Source: Eubacterium sp. (GTDB lineage Bacteria > Bacillota > Clostridia > Oscillospirales > Acutalibacteraceae). Taken from it: a DNA stretch of 64,000 nucleotides. Both the position numbers and the translations under genes were made by a program. How positions within the stretch are numbered: position 1 is the stretch's first letter; each line of letters opens with the position of its first letter. Below are positions 7,499 to 16,935 of this stretch, in pieces. The stretch spans positions 124,001-188,000 of the forward strand of contig JAFLRZ010000001.1 of NCBI GenBank assembly GCA_022511225.1, written 5' to 3'. The notes beneath the pieces are model-generated. The model had not been told where the DNA came from and searched no databases. It was given only the letters and a program-made list of their open reading frames with translations.

Positions 7499-7545
7499 AG
7501 GAACACCATGCATAACGAAGTATGCCGCGTTATATAGGTCGTCCC

Positions 7546-7575
7546 AAAAGCAATTATTTTTCTAATTGCTTTTTT
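7546..7575 (+). terminator. Terminator after sigK
   Basis: The stem AAAAGCAATTA (7546-7556) / TAATTGCTTTT (7563-7573) is followed by a T run. It overlaps the 3' end of the convergent coiled-coil gene. Confidence 0.75.
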
Positions 7576-7772
7576 AAGTTTCTGTTCTCTTCTTCAAGAG
7601 CTTCAAGAATTGCAATATTCTGTTTTAATTCACGACTTACGGACTTGAGCTGAAAATCGAGATTTGAATTAATTATTTCAAGTCTCTGACATTCAAAATT
7701 AACGTCTTCAAGTGCTGCCATAAGACGGGAGATTTCTTCTTTAAGCTTTTGTATATCCGTGTTTTTTGACAT
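7554..7772 (-). CDS. Small coiled-coil protein of unknown function
   Basis: This 72-residue protein starts MSKNTDIQKLKEEISRL. It is almost entirely a heptad-patterned coiled coil (LKEEISRLMAALEDV, LDFQLKSVSRELKQ, LEALEEENRNLKKQLE) with no membrane segment. It lies convergent to sigK and downstream of the foldase gene, from which a stem-loop at 7803-7826 separates it. No family is recognised. The clean length and acidic/basic balance suggest a real gene that multimerises. Confidence 0.55.
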   Translation of the reverse strand: MSKNTDIQKLKEEISRLMAALEDVNFECQRLEIINSNLDFQLKSVSRELKQNIAILEALEEENRNLKKQLEK

Positions 7773-7802
7773 ATAAATCCTTATACTGTTATTAATAGTC
7801 TT

Positions 7803-7826
7803 AAAGAGGTCCGAACGGACCTCTTT
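7803..7826 (-). terminator. Stem-loop downstream of the foldase gene
   Basis: AAAGAGGTCC / GGACCTCTTT is a 10-bp perfect stem with a GAAC loop. The T tract on the minus strand is short (TTT), so termination may be partial, letting transcription enter the coiled-coil gene. Confidence 0.6.
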
Positions 7827-7838
7827 ATAATTTATAAG

Positions 7839-9683
7839 TTAGTTGCTGATGTCAATATCCTTTTCGAAGTAACGTGAACCGAACCAATTAACTTTAGCTG
7901 TGTAATCCTCAGCAAGCTTTTCGATTTCAGAAGAGCCTTCGCTGTTTGCAAGTGCAGTTGAAGCCTTATACTCCCAATCCTTCTGCTCTCCGTCACCAAC
8001 GAAATACATAATATGATATCCGAACTGTGTCTTTACTATACCTGTGTCGCCGGGCTTTCTGCTATTATCAAAAATCCACGCTGAGAAGGGGTTAACCATA
8101 CGTCCTGTATAAACGTTTTCGTAGATTCCGCCTTCGCTTGCATTGCCGTCAGCTGAATGCTCTTTAGCAAGCTCACCGAAAGCTTCTTCAGTCTTGTCGC
8201 CTTTTTTGTACTCAGCAAGTATCTTCTTTGCCTCTTTATATGCGCTTGCCCATTTTTCATCATCAACAGAAGTCTGGTCGTTCGCATCTTTATCCGGCTG
8301 AATGAGAATATGACGAACGTTTACAGTCTTTCTGTCTGAAAGAGAAACGGGTGCAATTATGCTGACAACAGTAGTGCTGTCCTGATAGCTGTCGCCTGCT
8401 TTTCTGTCCTTACTGAAGAGCCAATCAAGACCCGGATAGCTGTGCTCTTGCTCCTCATTTTCATCGTGTTCATGCTCTTCTGCAACTCCGATTGCATAAC
8501 CATTCTGAAGATCCTGTCTTGTAGCGCCGATGAATGTTGAGTATGCGCTGTCTTTGTATGCTTCCTTGTCAAACTTATCTTCTGAATATTTTGAGCAAAG
8601 CTCAGCAAAGTTAGATCCGTCAGCATTAAGTGCCTTCTTGAAAGCCTTAGCATCATCCTCATTTGCACATTCAAAAATTCTTATATCTACGCTCTCAAGA
8701 GATTCAAGATTTTCATCCTTGTATGCATTAATATCGTCTGCTGTGTACTCTCTCTTCTCAGCATCAACAAGACTCTGCTGATAATTCTGTGCAATATACT
8801 GTCTTGTGAGCTCACGAGTAAATACTTTCTCGGTAACACCCCTGCCCATAGCCTGAACAAGATAGCCTGATACAGTATAACCATACTTATTTGCCTGTTG
8901 TGTATAGTTAGTAATAGTTTCTTCAATCTCTTCCTTCTGCTCGTCTGTAATCTCAGGTTCCTTGCCGTCATTTGCCTTCACAGCAGCGAGATAATAAGTA
9001 TAAGTGTTCTCAATAGCCTCGATAACAAGATCCTGCATATGCTTTGACCAAGACATAGTGTTACCGTCTTTATCAGTATAGGTCTGGCTTGAAAGAGTCT
9101 TTGTAAGATCTACATTAAGACCTGTCTGTTCAGCAGATAGTCCATACTGCTCATACATACTAAGCTGTGAGGAAATTTCATTGTACTTCATTGCAAAGTA
9201 GAAATTATAAGTATCTACCTTAACTCTGTATTTATCGTCGCCATTGGAAATAGTTACTGCGGTTAAAGTTTTTGAAGGGAGACCGGTATATGATATAAAG
9301 CCTTTTCTTACTGCACCGGTACATACGTACGTTGCAAGAAGTGCAACAACTACCACTGCACATACGACGCTCTTGATTATCTTGGCGTTTTGCTTTGATA
9401 TACCCTTAGAAGAAGCACCCACTGATGAATATTTATCAGAAAGCTTCTTGATGCTTGCGTCAAGAGCCTTAATCTTAGCTTCATCTGTTTCCTCTGCGCG
9501 TTGAGCTTTGAGCTTATCTATTTCTTCTTTAATCTGAGCTCTCTTCGCGTTGTTCTTTTCAGTAATTTTTTTCTGCTTAGCTGCTTGCTTTGCAGCCTTT
9601 TTTGCTTCCTTGCTTACCTTTTTGTCCTCTGCTGAGAGGGCACCGCCTGAAAGCAAATCGCCATTTAATTCTTTTTTTGCCAT
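7839..9683 (-). CDS. Membrane-anchored parvulin-type peptidyl-prolyl isomerase (foldase)
   Basis: This 614-residue protein has a cytosolic lysine/alanine-rich helical N-terminus of about 100 residues (KKAAKQAAKQKKITEK). A single membrane segment (about 104-124, VVCAVVVVALLATYV) follows, then a large outside part. That part has a SurA/PrsA-like N-terminal chaperone region and a rotamase domain: VNVRHILIQPD near residue 455, and GIYENVYTGRMVNPFSAW with GDTGIVKTQFGYHIMYF near 540-565. Parvulins isomerise prolyl bonds and help secreted proteins fold. Classic PrsA is a lipoprotein; this one has no lipobox and is anchored by the N-terminal helix. A paralogue lies immediately upstream with its own promoter. 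Confidence 0.88.
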   Translation of the reverse strand: MAKKELNGDLLSGGALSAEDKKVSKEAKKAAKQAAKQKKITEKNNAKRAQIKEEIDKLKAQRAEETDEAKIKALDASIKKLSDKYSSVGASSKGISKQNAKIIKSVVCAVVVVALLATYVCTGAVRKGFISYTGLPSKTLTAVTISNGDDKYRVKVDTYNFYFAMKYNEISSQLSMYEQYGLSAEQTGLNVDLTKTLSSQTYTDKDGNTMSWSKHMQDLVIEAIENTYTYYLAAVKANDGKEPEITDEQKEEIEETITNYTQQANKYGYTVSGYLVQAMGRGVTEKVFTRELTRQYIAQNYQQSLVDAEKREYTADDINAYKDENLESLESVDIRIFECANEDDAKAFKKALNADGSNFAELCSKYSEDKFDKEAYKDSAYSTFIGATRQDLQNGYAIGVAEEHEHDENEEQEHSYPGLDWLFSKDRKAGDSYQDSTTVVSIIAPVSLSDRKTVNVRHILIQPDKDANDQTSVDDEKWASAYKEAKKILAEYKKGDKTEEAFGELAKEHSADGNASEGGIYENVYTGRMVNPFSAWIFDNSRKPGDTGIVKTQFGYHIMYFVGDGEQKDWEYKASTALANSEGSSEIEKLAEDYTAKVNWFGSRYFEKDIDISN

Positions 9684-9728
9684 TTCTCTTTACATCCTTT
9701 GCTTTTATTTCAAAGATTACAATAAATT

Positions 9729-9757
9729 ATTATATACCATTATCTGCAATATTACAA
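9729..9757 (-). promoter_or_regulatory. Promoter of the first foldase gene
   Basis: On the minus strand TTGTAA (9752-9757), 17 bp, TATAAT (9729-9734), about 45 bp before the start codon. Confidence 0.65.
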
Positions 9758-9765
9758 GCAAAATT

Positions 9766-11703
9766 TTATTCTGCTGTATTTGCATTGGCTTGAGCATCGG
9801 TATCAGATGCGGCGGTTGCCTTCTTAGCTGCATATGTCTTAGCAAACCTTGCTATTGCCTTATCAATCTTGCTCTGATTTATGTCTTTGTTAACACCGTC
9901 TATTAATTCATTTATCTGAGCATCTCTCATTGCAGTAATAACAGATGCCTTATAGCTTTCCATATTATTTACAAAGAACATAATATGGTAGCCGTACTGA
10001 GATTTAACAATTCCTGTGTCGCCGTACTTTCTGCTCTTGTCAACAGACCATTCTTCGAACTCAGGAACCATCTGTCCAAGCGGTGTAGCAGCACAAAGTC
10101 CACCGAAAGCACCGGTACCGCTTGCAGAGGTTGAAGCAACGTCCTCACTGTGCTCTTCAGCAAGAAGAGCGAAGCTGTACTCACTCTTGTCGCCCTTATT
10201 GAAGGTATCAAGAATTTCATTTGCTTTTTTCTCTGCTGCCGCCCACTGTTCGTCTGTATGCTCAGTTTTACCTGTTTCATCAGCAGAAGATTCATCGCCC
10301 TCAGGCATAATTAAAATATGTCTGACTGAATAAGTCTGTGATTCGTCTGCGGTAGCATTTTCCGTTTTAAGAATTACGTAAATATATCCTGCCTCTTCAT
10401 TAATATAAATTTTTTTATCACCGATTTTTGTGTTGTCGTTAAAGAGCCAGTTAGTAGTTTCATCATCAAACGGAGTTTCTGCAGCAGTCATTGAGTAATC
10501 GACAGATGACTCGTAATTTTCGGTTGCATGTTTTATAGCTTCCTTCTCAGTCATAGACTTATCACCTGACATAATCTGCTGTGCATCGGCTTCAATATAA
10601 TCAGCATATACAGTCGGAATCATTTTTACAATTGACTTTCTGTCAGTAATTTTATCCATGTATTTATTTGCTTCTTTAATTGAAGTCTCCTTAGATTCGT
10701 CCGAGGTTGAATCATAGGTGAGTGCGAGATAACTGAATGAAATCAGCTTAAACTCGTTTTCATGCTCACTGTAGTATTTATCAATTTCTTTATCTGTAGG
10801 CTGCTTTTGAGAATTAATATATCCTGAATAATTTACTGAAACATAATACTGCTCGAGCATAGTCCTAAGCGTAGCTTCAGTACAGTATTCACCATAAAGC
10901 GATGAGATGTAAGCATCAAGGCTCTGATTTTTTTCGGATGCAGCAGTTTTCATACTTTCAATCTGCTGATCAATCGTTGCCTGCTGAGCCTTTGTTACAG
11001 TAATTCCTTCGCTGACTGCCTTCGAATATACTCCTGCTGTACGAGAGATTTCTTCAAATACTTCTGAAACGAAGAAATCTGCCCAGCTTACCCGATTGCC
11101 CTCATCGTCAGTTGTATACTGTGTTCTGAGGTCATCAGAGGTATCGAGAGTAAAATAGCCATACGAAGCATACTGCTCGTAGTACGAGAATATAGAATTG
11201 TAGTAATAATTGAACATACCTGTAGTAACCTTGGTATCCCCGACTGTTGCTACAATTGAGCCGGGGTTTGCATATTTGCCTTCCTTGCCGTTAGGAACGG
11301 TAAAATAGCGAACACTGAATACTGAAATTAATGCAATGCACGCTGCGACAAAAATTGCTGCAGAAATGAATAACAGCGGTGTTTTGGAAATAACGATATG
11401 ATTACTGCCGTTTTTCGAGGGCTCCGGCTCGGACTCTACAGCTTTTTCATCAACAATATTTTCTTTATATTCGTCTTCTGCATAATCAACAGACTTTTCA
11501 AGAAAATCGTCCGAAAGCGTCAGAGCCTCTGCCTCAAACTTCCAATTGTCGTTATTTTCGTAATTAACACCGATACCGCTTATTGTAGTATCAAACGTTT
11601 CTTCCTCTTTCTCGTCAGGGGAAGATTGAGTTATTGCTTCTTCCTTTTCTGCTTCATCACTGTTGAGCTCAGCGGAAGAATCCAAATAATCCTTTTCGTC
11701 CAT
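9766..11703 (-). CDS. Second membrane-anchored parvulin-type peptidyl-prolyl isomerase
   Basis: The ATG at 11701-11703 is preferred over an upstream in-frame start because AGGAG lies 8 nt before it. The product has 645 residues. An acidic, disordered cytosolic tail of about 105 residues is followed by a membrane segment (about 108-131, PLLFISAAIFVAACIALI). The extracellular part is parvulin-like: YSVRHILIMPEGDES, FGGLCAATPLGQMVPEF and GDTGIVKSQYGYHIMFFV. It is a divergent paralogue of the downstream foldase with opposite charge in its cytosolic tail (acidic here, basic there). The C-terminus is alanine-rich. A role in folding exported proteins is known for the family; the individual client is unknown. 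Confidence 0.87.
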   Translation of the reverse strand: MDEKDYLDSSAELNSDEAEKEEAITQSSPDEKEEETFDTTISGIGVNYENNDNWKFEAEALTLSDDFLEKSVDYAEDEYKENIVDEKAVESEPEPSKNGSNHIVISKTPLLFISAAIFVAACIALISVFSVRYFTVPNGKEGKYANPGSIVATVGDTKVTTGMFNYYYNSIFSYYEQYASYGYFTLDTSDDLRTQYTTDDEGNRVSWADFFVSEVFEEISRTAGVYSKAVSEGITVTKAQQATIDQQIESMKTAASEKNQSLDAYISSLYGEYCTEATLRTMLEQYYVSVNYSGYINSQKQPTDKEIDKYYSEHENEFKLISFSYLALTYDSTSDESKETSIKEANKYMDKITDRKSIVKMIPTVYADYIEADAQQIMSGDKSMTEKEAIKHATENYESSVDYSMTAAETPFDDETTNWLFNDNTKIGDKKIYINEEAGYIYVILKTENATADESQTYSVRHILIMPEGDESSADETGKTEHTDEQWAAAEKKANEILDTFNKGDKSEYSFALLAEEHSEDVASTSASGTGAFGGLCAATPLGQMVPEFEEWSVDKSRKYGDTGIVKSQYGYHIMFFVNNMESYKASVITAMRDAQINELIDGVNKDINQSKIDKAIARFAKTYAAKKATAASDTDAQANANTAE

Positions 11704-11734
11704 AAAAGCACTCCTAATTACTTTAATCTTATAC

Positions 11735-11763
11735 ATTATACAGTATTTAAATAGTATTTTCAA
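11735..11763 (-). promoter_or_regulatory. Promoter of the second foldase gene
   Basis: On the minus strand TTGAAA (11758-11763), 17 bp, TATAAT (11735-11740). Confidence 0.7.
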
Positions 11764-11810
11764 CTAAATAATGTAAAATTCCATACTCTTTTCTTACAAT
11801 AATTATCTTC

Positions 11811-11839
11811 TTGCAAAATAAAATAACTTGTAGTATTAT
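11811..11839 (+). promoter_or_regulatory. Promoter of the O-antigen-ligase-family gene
   Basis: TTGCAA (11811-11816), 17 bp, TATTAT (11834-11839). Confidence 0.6.
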
Positions 11840-11898
11840 GTACTCAAGTAATAATGCGCCTATTTTCCTAATTAATCTTGCTATATGAGGAAATTTAT

Positions 11899-13266
11899 AT
11901 GAAAAACAGGATTAAAAAAATCAAAGAGGAATATCCTCATAAAAAAGGATGGTACTGGTTACTTGCAACATTGCTTTTGTTTCCTATTTTGCCTGAATAT
12001 CTAAGCCTTATTTTTGCTCTTGTTACTTTTGTGGTATTCAAAATATTCTGGGGCAAGGTGTATAAAAAAGCTTTGCTTGGTGACTTAGGCAAGGTGTTTT
12101 TCGTCTATATGTGCTATATGGTTGTATCTGCCTTTTGGAGCAAAACGCACGTACTGTCTGCACTTATAGGACTTATGTGGATGGGTTGCTTTTTGATTTA
12201 TGTTTATATGGCAAATTGCATCAATGCAAAAGAAAAGCTTAAAAATGCTATAACAATTGTAAATGTTTCTGCAGGAATTATCGGTCTGATAGCGATTGTC
12301 GAGATAGTTATGTACAACATGTGTGTTCATCTGGGTTGGATTAAATATGAGCACTGCTTACCTAATCCGCTGTATTACTATATCAATGGTTTTATTTTTG
12401 ATGCGATACCTGTTGAAATTATCAACTACAAATTTTCATCACGTGCTTCTGCAACGTTTGATAATCCTCTAATTCTCGCTACATATCTGGTCACTGTCGC
12501 ACCGTTTTGCGCTTTTGGGTCGGTATACTTTAAACATTCAAAAAACAGAAAAATCAGCAGAGTATGCCTGTTACTTGTAATTGGCGGTATTGTGTGCACC
12601 TCATCAAGAGGAGCATATATTGCCGTTGCACTTTCTATAATTGTGATGATGCTGACAAGCAAAAGATCGATATTCAAAAAGATTTTTCCTTTTATAATTT
12701 TGTTTGCCGTAGCAGTTCCTGTCGGGCTTGTACTCAGATATAAGAACACACCTACCGGTGATTTTCTTGCATCGACATCGCAAAGAGTTAACATCTGGAA
12801 GCACTGCTTTACAATGTTCAAAGAAAACTTTTTGCTTGGACTTGGTGCAGGCTGTGACAATATACATACTATTCTGCGAGACGTGCACGGAATAAACAGA
12901 ACTCATGCTCATAATCTGTTTCTCGAAATGATTACAGAGGGTGGAATTATCGGCGGTGCGTTTGTAATTGCTATAGTTGTAATTATTATTCTGAAACTTG
13001 TTAAGCTTACGAAAGCAAAGGAAAAGATATACCACAGATATGCGGCGCTTTATATTTCCTCGCTTTTAGGATTTTTTGTAATGTCGGTTTTTGAATTCAC
13101 TTTACAGTCACCGAAAGAATTGCTGACAATGTTTATGCTTTTGGGATTTATTGAGGCAACATACAGAATTGCTACGAATACACAGCAGATAACGACAAAT
13201 GAGATACTTAGTTATACTGAAAGTGAAGAGATAGGTAGCTCGCAACCCGAATTAATAAACAAGTAA
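11899..13266 (+). CDS. O-antigen ligase / polymerase family membrane protein
   Basis: The start at 11899 has GAGG 9 nt upstream. An in-frame TTG at 11878 lacks such a signal. The 455-residue product has about ten hydrophobic segments. It carries the Wzy/WaaL-type region: SSRGAYIAVALSIIVMMLTS near residue 235, then a long extracytoplasmic loop with RVNIWKHCFTMFKENFLLG, GLGAGCDN and THAHNLFLEMITEGGI. Family members polymerise glycan repeat units or transfer polysaccharide to an acceptor at the outer face of the membrane. No other cell-surface polysaccharide genes are adjacent; it stands alone between the foldase genes and the convergent pyr operon. The exact acceptor cannot be deduced. Confidence 0.85.
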   Translation: MKNRIKKIKEEYPHKKGWYWLLATLLLFPILPEYLSLIFALVTFVVFKIFWGKVYKKALLGDLGKVFFVYMCYMVVSAFWSKTHVLSALIGLMWMGCFLIYVYMANCINAKEKLKNAITIVNVSAGIIGLIAIVEIVMYNMCVHLGWIKYEHCLPNPLYYYINGFIFDAIPVEIINYKFSSRASATFDNPLILATYLVTVAPFCAFGSVYFKHSKNRKISRVCLLLVIGGIVCTSSRGAYIAVALSIIVMMLTSKRSIFKKIFPFIILFAVAVPVGLVLRYKNTPTGDFLASTSQRVNIWKHCFTMFKENFLLGLGAGCDNIHTILRDVHGINRTHAHNLFLEMITEGGIIGGAFVIAIVVIIILKLVKLTKAKEKIYHRYAALYISSLLGFFVMSVFEFTLQSPKELLTMFMLLGFIEATYRIATNTQQITTNEILSYTESEEIGSSQPELINK

Positions 13267-13275
13267 ATACAAAAT

Positions 13276-13310
13276 AATAAACTGCCTTGCTAATAGCAAG
13301 GCAGTTTATT
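13276..13310. terminator. Bidirectional terminator between the ligase gene and pyrI
   Basis: A 15-bp perfect stem AATAAACTGCCTTGC / GCAAGGCAGTTTATT with a 5-nt loop. It lies between convergent genes and touches the pyrI stop. Confidence 0.85.
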
Positions 13311-13719
13311 ATTTTGCTTTTGTTTCGCAGTAAAGGCAACGGTAAGTTCCCTTTTCATCAACTAAAGTAAATATATGATCTATATCCTCGTTGTTGCAGA
13401 TACAACGGGGATTTCTGCATTTGACAACATTTTTAAGCTTTTGGGGTAAAGTGAGCTTTCTTTTTTCAACTCTTATACTGTCTTTTATAACGTTTACGGT
13501 TGCGTTGGGCGCGATAAAAGCAATAACGTCTAAATCAAGGTCAATAAGGCTATTGATTTTTACAATATCCTTAACTTCGTTTTTCTTAGACTTAGCATTA
13601 GTTATGATTGCTACCTGACAGGAAAGTGAGCTGAGATTGAGAATCTCGTAGACCTTCATACCCTTTCCGGAAGGAATATGGTCTATAACGTAGCCGTTTT
13701 CAATTGAATCAATATTCAT
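13309..13719 (-). CDS. pyrI: Aspartate carbamoyltransferase regulatory subunit
   Basis: The start at 13719 follows GGAGGTG, and the ATG overlaps the pyrB stop (TAATG). The 136-residue protein has an N-terminal allosteric domain ([20 protein letters not shown]). Its C-terminal zinc domain has four cysteines in CRNPRCICN and RCLYCE. PyrI binds CTP/ATP and sets feedback control of PyrB. Its presence means pyrimidine flux here is controlled at the enzyme level; B. subtilis-type operons lack it. It is the last gene of the pyr operon. Confidence 0.95.
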   Translation of the reverse strand: MNIDSIENGYVIDHIPSGKGMKVYEILNLSSLSCQVAIITNAKSKKNEVKDIVKINSLIDLDLDVIAFIAPNATVNVIKDSIRVEKRKLTLPQKLKNVVKCRNPRCICNNEDIDHIFTLVDEKGTYRCLYCETKAK

Positions 13720-14642
13720 TAAAGCGCACCTCCCCATTTAAGAAGCGAAATGATGAGAGCCATTCTGATGTATTTTCCGTTAAGTGCCTGCACAAAATAT
13801 TTTGCTCTCGGGTCATCATCAACCTCGGTTGCGATTTCATTAACTCTCGGAAGCGGATGCATTATAGTCAAATCCGACTTTGCAGTTTTAAGCTTATCAA
13901 GATTAAGAATGAAGGCGTCCTTATGCCTTAAATATTCATCCTCCGAGAAGAAGCGTTCTCTCTGTATTCTTGTCATATAAAGAATATCAAGCTGAGGCAT
14001 AACCTCTTCCATAGTTTCAACCTCAAGATATTCGTTGCCGTTTTTATCGAGCAAATCGGTTTTGATATATTCCGGGACTGAAAGCTCCTTAGGTGAAATC
14101 AGGACAAATTTTACGTTATTATATCTGCACATTGCTTTGATAAGAGAATGAACTGTTCTGCCGAATTTCAAATCACCGCATAGTCCTACAGTGAGATTGT
14201 CAAACGTTCCCTTTTCTCTATAAATTGTAAGCAAATCTGTAAGTGTCTGGGTTGGATGAGAGTGTCCGCCGTCACCGGCATTAATGATTGGCACAGAGCT
14301 TTTAAGGCTTGCAACTCTCGGTGCACCCTCAAGCGGATGGCGCATAGCGATAATATCTGCATAGCAGGACACCATTCTCGCAGTATCCTCAACGCTTTCA
14401 CCCTTTGAGGCTGACGAAGATGCCGCCTCGGAGAAGCCTAAGACGTTGCCGCCAAGCTCATACATCGCCGCTTCAAACGAAAGGCGTGTTCTCGTTGAAG
14501 GCTCAAAGAAAAGTGTTGCAAGCTTTTTGCCGTCACAGATATGTGCATACTTTTCTTTATTAGCGATAATATCATTAGCCGTTTTAATCATATCATCAAT
14601 TTCGCTTAAAGATAAATCGGTAGTATCTAATAAATGACGCAT
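13719..14642 (-). CDS. pyrB: Aspartate carbamoyltransferase catalytic subunit
   Basis: It converts carbamoyl phosphate and aspartate to carbamoyl-aspartate, the committed step to UMP. The carbamoyl-phosphate loop [11 protein letters not shown] is present, with [24 protein letters not shown] and the aspartate-binding [10 protein letters not shown]. The start [10 protein letters not shown] at 14642 is preferred over an upstream frame extension because AAAGGA precedes it and the extension would overlap pyrE. The length of 307 is normal. Directly followed by pyrI, with which it should form the allosteric holoenzyme. Confidence 0.96.
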   Translation of the reverse strand: MRHLLDTTDLSLSEIDDMIKTANDIIANKEKYAHICDGKKLATLFFEPSTRTRLSFEAAMYELGGNVLGFSEAASSSASKGESVEDTARMVSCYADIIAMRHPLEGAPRVASLKSSVPIINAGDGGHSHPTQTLTDLLTIYREKGTFDNLTVGLCGDLKFGRTVHSLIKAMCRYNNVKFVLISPKELSVPEYIKTDLLDKNGNEYLEVETMEEVMPQLDILYMTRIQRERFFSEDEYLRHKDAFILNLDKLKTAKSDLTIMHPLPRVNEIATEVDDDPRAKYFVQALNGKYIRMALIISLLKWGGAL

Positions 14643-14658
14643 TTTACAAGTCCTTTCT

Positions 14659-15315
14659 TTATGACTTTGCACCGTTAATTTCAAGATAATTCTTTATACG
14701 CTCTACGTTTTCACGATTGCTTTCATCTTCTTCGAGATATTCAATAATATCATAGACGTCAACAACAGAATATACAGGAAAGCCGAACTCGTCCTCAACC
14801 TCTGCCATTGCAGATTTATCAGTCTTACCCTTTTCTTTGCGGTCAACCATTACGAAGGTAGCGGCAACCTTTGTGCCTTCAAGCTTTGAGAGGATTGACA
14901 TACTCTCTCTGATTGCCGTGCCTGCGGTAATTACGTCCTCGACAATGACGATTTCTTCGCCTGACTTTGGAGTATAGCCAACAAATACTCCGCCTTCGCC
15001 GTGATCCTTTTCCTCTTTTCTGTTGAAGAAGAAAGGAACGTCAAGTCCGTTCTTTGCAAGTGCAACTGCAACTGATACTGCAATCGGAATACCCTTGTAT
15101 GCAGGTCCGTAAAGAACAGTCTTTTTATCCCCTACCTTTTCAAAATAAGCCTTAGCGTAAAATTCACCGAGCTTTTGAATCTGCTCGCCTGTTTTAATAT
15201 CTCCTGCATTGATGAAATAAGGAATTTTTCTGCCGCTCTTTGCAGTAAAATCACCGAATTTCAAAACGCCTGCATCTTCTAAAAACTTTATAAATTCTCT
15301 CTTATATCCTTCCAT
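14659..15315 (-). CDS. pyrE: Orotate phosphoribosyltransferase
   Basis: It transfers phosphoribose from PRPP to orotate, giving OMP. The PRPP-binding motif [17 protein letters not shown] is at about residues 104-120. [12 protein letters not shown] and the flexible loop with [12 protein letters not shown] are also seen. The 218-residue length is normal. The gene lies between pyrF and pyrB with short gaps of 10-17 nt in the same operon. Confidence 0.96.
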   Translation of the reverse strand: MEGYKREFIKFLEDAGVLKFGDFTAKSGRKIPYFINAGDIKTGEQIQKLGEFYAKAYFEKVGDKKTVLYGPAYKGIPIAVSVAVALAKNGLDVPFFFNRKEEKDHGEGGVFVGYTPKSGEEIVIVEDVITAGTAIRESMSILSKLEGTKVAATFVMVDRKEKGKTDKSAMAEVEDEFGFPVYSVVDVYDIIEYLEEDESNRENVERIKNYLEINGAKS

Positions 15316-15325
15316 ATAAATCTCC

Positions 15326-16024
15326 TTATCCTACAAATTCTTCAACACATCTTCTGTATGCCGCAACGGGATCCTCTGCTGCTGTGATAGGTCTGCCTAC
15401 TACGATATAATCAGAGCCGATTTCCTTTGCTTTTGCAGGAGTTGTAACTCTTACCTGATCACCGATATCACCGTCTGCAAAGCGTACTCCCGGTGTGACA
15501 GTCATAAATCCCTTACCGCAGTTATCCTTAACCATACCTGCCTCAAGCGGAGAGCAAACAACACCGTCAAGTCCTGCGAGCTTAGCATTTGAAGCATATT
15601 TGACAATAGTATCATTGATTGATGCATTTATAAGAAGCTCATTTTTCATTCTCTCTTCACTTGTTGAGGTAAGCTGAGTTACTGCGATAAGAAGCGGTCT
15701 TGTGCCGTCCTCTCTCGTAAGTCCCTCGAGTGCCGCTTTCATCATATCAACAGTACCTGCTGCGTGCAGATTTGTCATATCAACGTCAAGCCTTGAGAGA
15801 ACTGCCATTGATTTTTTTACGGTATTCGGAATGTCGTGAAGCTTAAGGTCGAGAAAGATTTTATGACCTCTTTTCTTTATCTCTCTTACGATAGAAGGTC
15901 CTTCGGCGTAAAAAAGCTCCATACCGATTTTAACGAAAGGCTTTTCATCAGTGAACTTATCGAGGAAATTAAAAGTGTCCTCTGCTGAAGAAAAGTCACA
16001 AGCAATAATAACGTCCTTACCCAT
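15326..16024 (-). CDS. pyrF: Orotidine 5'-phosphate decarboxylase
   Basis: It decarboxylates OMP to UMP, the last step of the pathway. The catalytic Lys-Asp cluster is in [16 protein letters not shown] (about residues 58-73). Phosphate-binding [14 protein letters not shown] is near the C-terminus. The N-terminus [10 protein letters not shown] carries the first substrate aspartate. The length of 232 residues fits the short PyrF group. The start overlaps the pyrD stop by one base, indicating coupling. Confidence 0.96.
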   Translation of the reverse strand: MGKDVIIACDFSSAEDTFNFLDKFTDEKPFVKIGMELFYAEGPSIVREIKKRGHKIFLDLKLHDIPNTVKKSMAVLSRLDVDMTNLHAAGTVDMMKAALEGLTREDGTRPLLIAVTQLTSTSEERMKNELLINASINDTIVKYASNAKLAGLDGVVCSPLEAGMVKDNCGKGFMTVTPGVRFADGDIGDQVRVTTPAKAKEIGSDYIVVGRPITAAEDPVAAYRRCVEEFVG

Positions 16025-16935
16025 TAATCAATCACTCCTATAATATCACTTAATTTTTCTATACCAAGCCTTTCACACTCGCGTGGAAGTGCTTTGATTA
16101 TATTTTTGCAGGCATACGGGTCTATAAGATTAGCGGCACCGACTTGTACTGCAGTTGCCCCCGCCATCATCATTTCGATGACGTTTTCTGCAGTAGATAC
16201 ACCACCGCAGCCCATAACCGGAATATTGCACGCCTTTGCAACCTGATACACCATTCTGACTGCTACAGGGAAGATTGCATCTCCGCTGAAGCCGCCCATT
16301 TTATTAGCTATAACAGGAATTCTTCTCTTAGTATCAATTCGCATACCGAGCATAGTATTGATAAGGCATATACCGTCTGCGCCTGCTTCCTCGCAAGCAT
16401 TTGCGATTGACACAATATCTGTTACATTAGGTGAAAGCTTAATAAATACAGGCTTTGTGGTAACAGCCTTGACCGCTCTCGTAACCTCGGCAGCTGCCTC
16501 GGGCGAAGTACCGAAGCTCATTCCTCCGCCGTGAACGTTAGGACAGGACACGTTGACTTCTAATAAGCCTACCTGCTCTTCTTTGTCAAGGAGCTCACAG
16601 GTGTAAGCATAATCCTCTACCGAAAAGCCTGATACGTTTGCAATAACAGGCTTATGAAAATACTCTTTCATTTCGGGAAGCTCGTGCCTGATAACGTGCT
16701 CAACACCGTTATTCTGGAGTCCTACTGCATTTATCATACCACTGCTGCACTCGGCAATTCGTGGTGTAGGATTACCGAAGCGTGCTTCTCTCGTTGTGCC
16801 CTTGAAGGAAAATGAGCCGAGCATATTAATATCGTAATAGTCTTTAAATTCCTTGCCGTAGCCGAACGTGCCTGAAGCCGGAACAACAGGATTGTCCATA
16901 TGAAGTCCTGCAAGATTTACAGATAAATCTACCAT
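16024..16935 (-). CDS. pyrD: Dihydroorotate dehydrogenase, catalytic subunit (class 1B)
   Basis: This FMN enzyme oxidises dihydroorotate to orotate. The class 1 active-site loop with its catalytic cysteine is in [15 protein letters not shown]. The FMN phosphate site is [15 protein letters not shown] with [12 protein letters not shown]. Pairing with pyrK, 7 nt overlapping upstream, assigns it to the NAD-dependent 1B type, a heterotetramer with the electron-transfer subunit. The 303-residue length is usual. Confidence 0.96.
   Translation of the reverse strand: MVDLSVNLAGLHMDNPVVPASGTFGYGKEFKDYYDINMLGSFSFKGTTREARFGNPTPRIAECSSGMINAVGLQNNGVEHVIRHELPEMKEYFHKPVIANVSGFSVEDYAYTCELLDKEEQVGLLEVNVSCPNVHGGGMSFGTSPEAAAEVTRAVKAVTTKPVFIKLSPNVTDIVSIANACEEAGADGICLINTMLGMRIDTKRRIPVIANKMGGFSGDAIFPVAVRMVYQVAKACNIPVMGCGGVSTAENVIEMMMAGATAVQVGAANLIDPYACKNIIKALPRECERLGIEKLSDIIGVID

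Noticed and set aside
9550-9906. Cysteine-rich plus-strand frames opposite the foldase genes
   Set aside because: They are shadows of well-supported minus-strand genes and their intergenic promoter.
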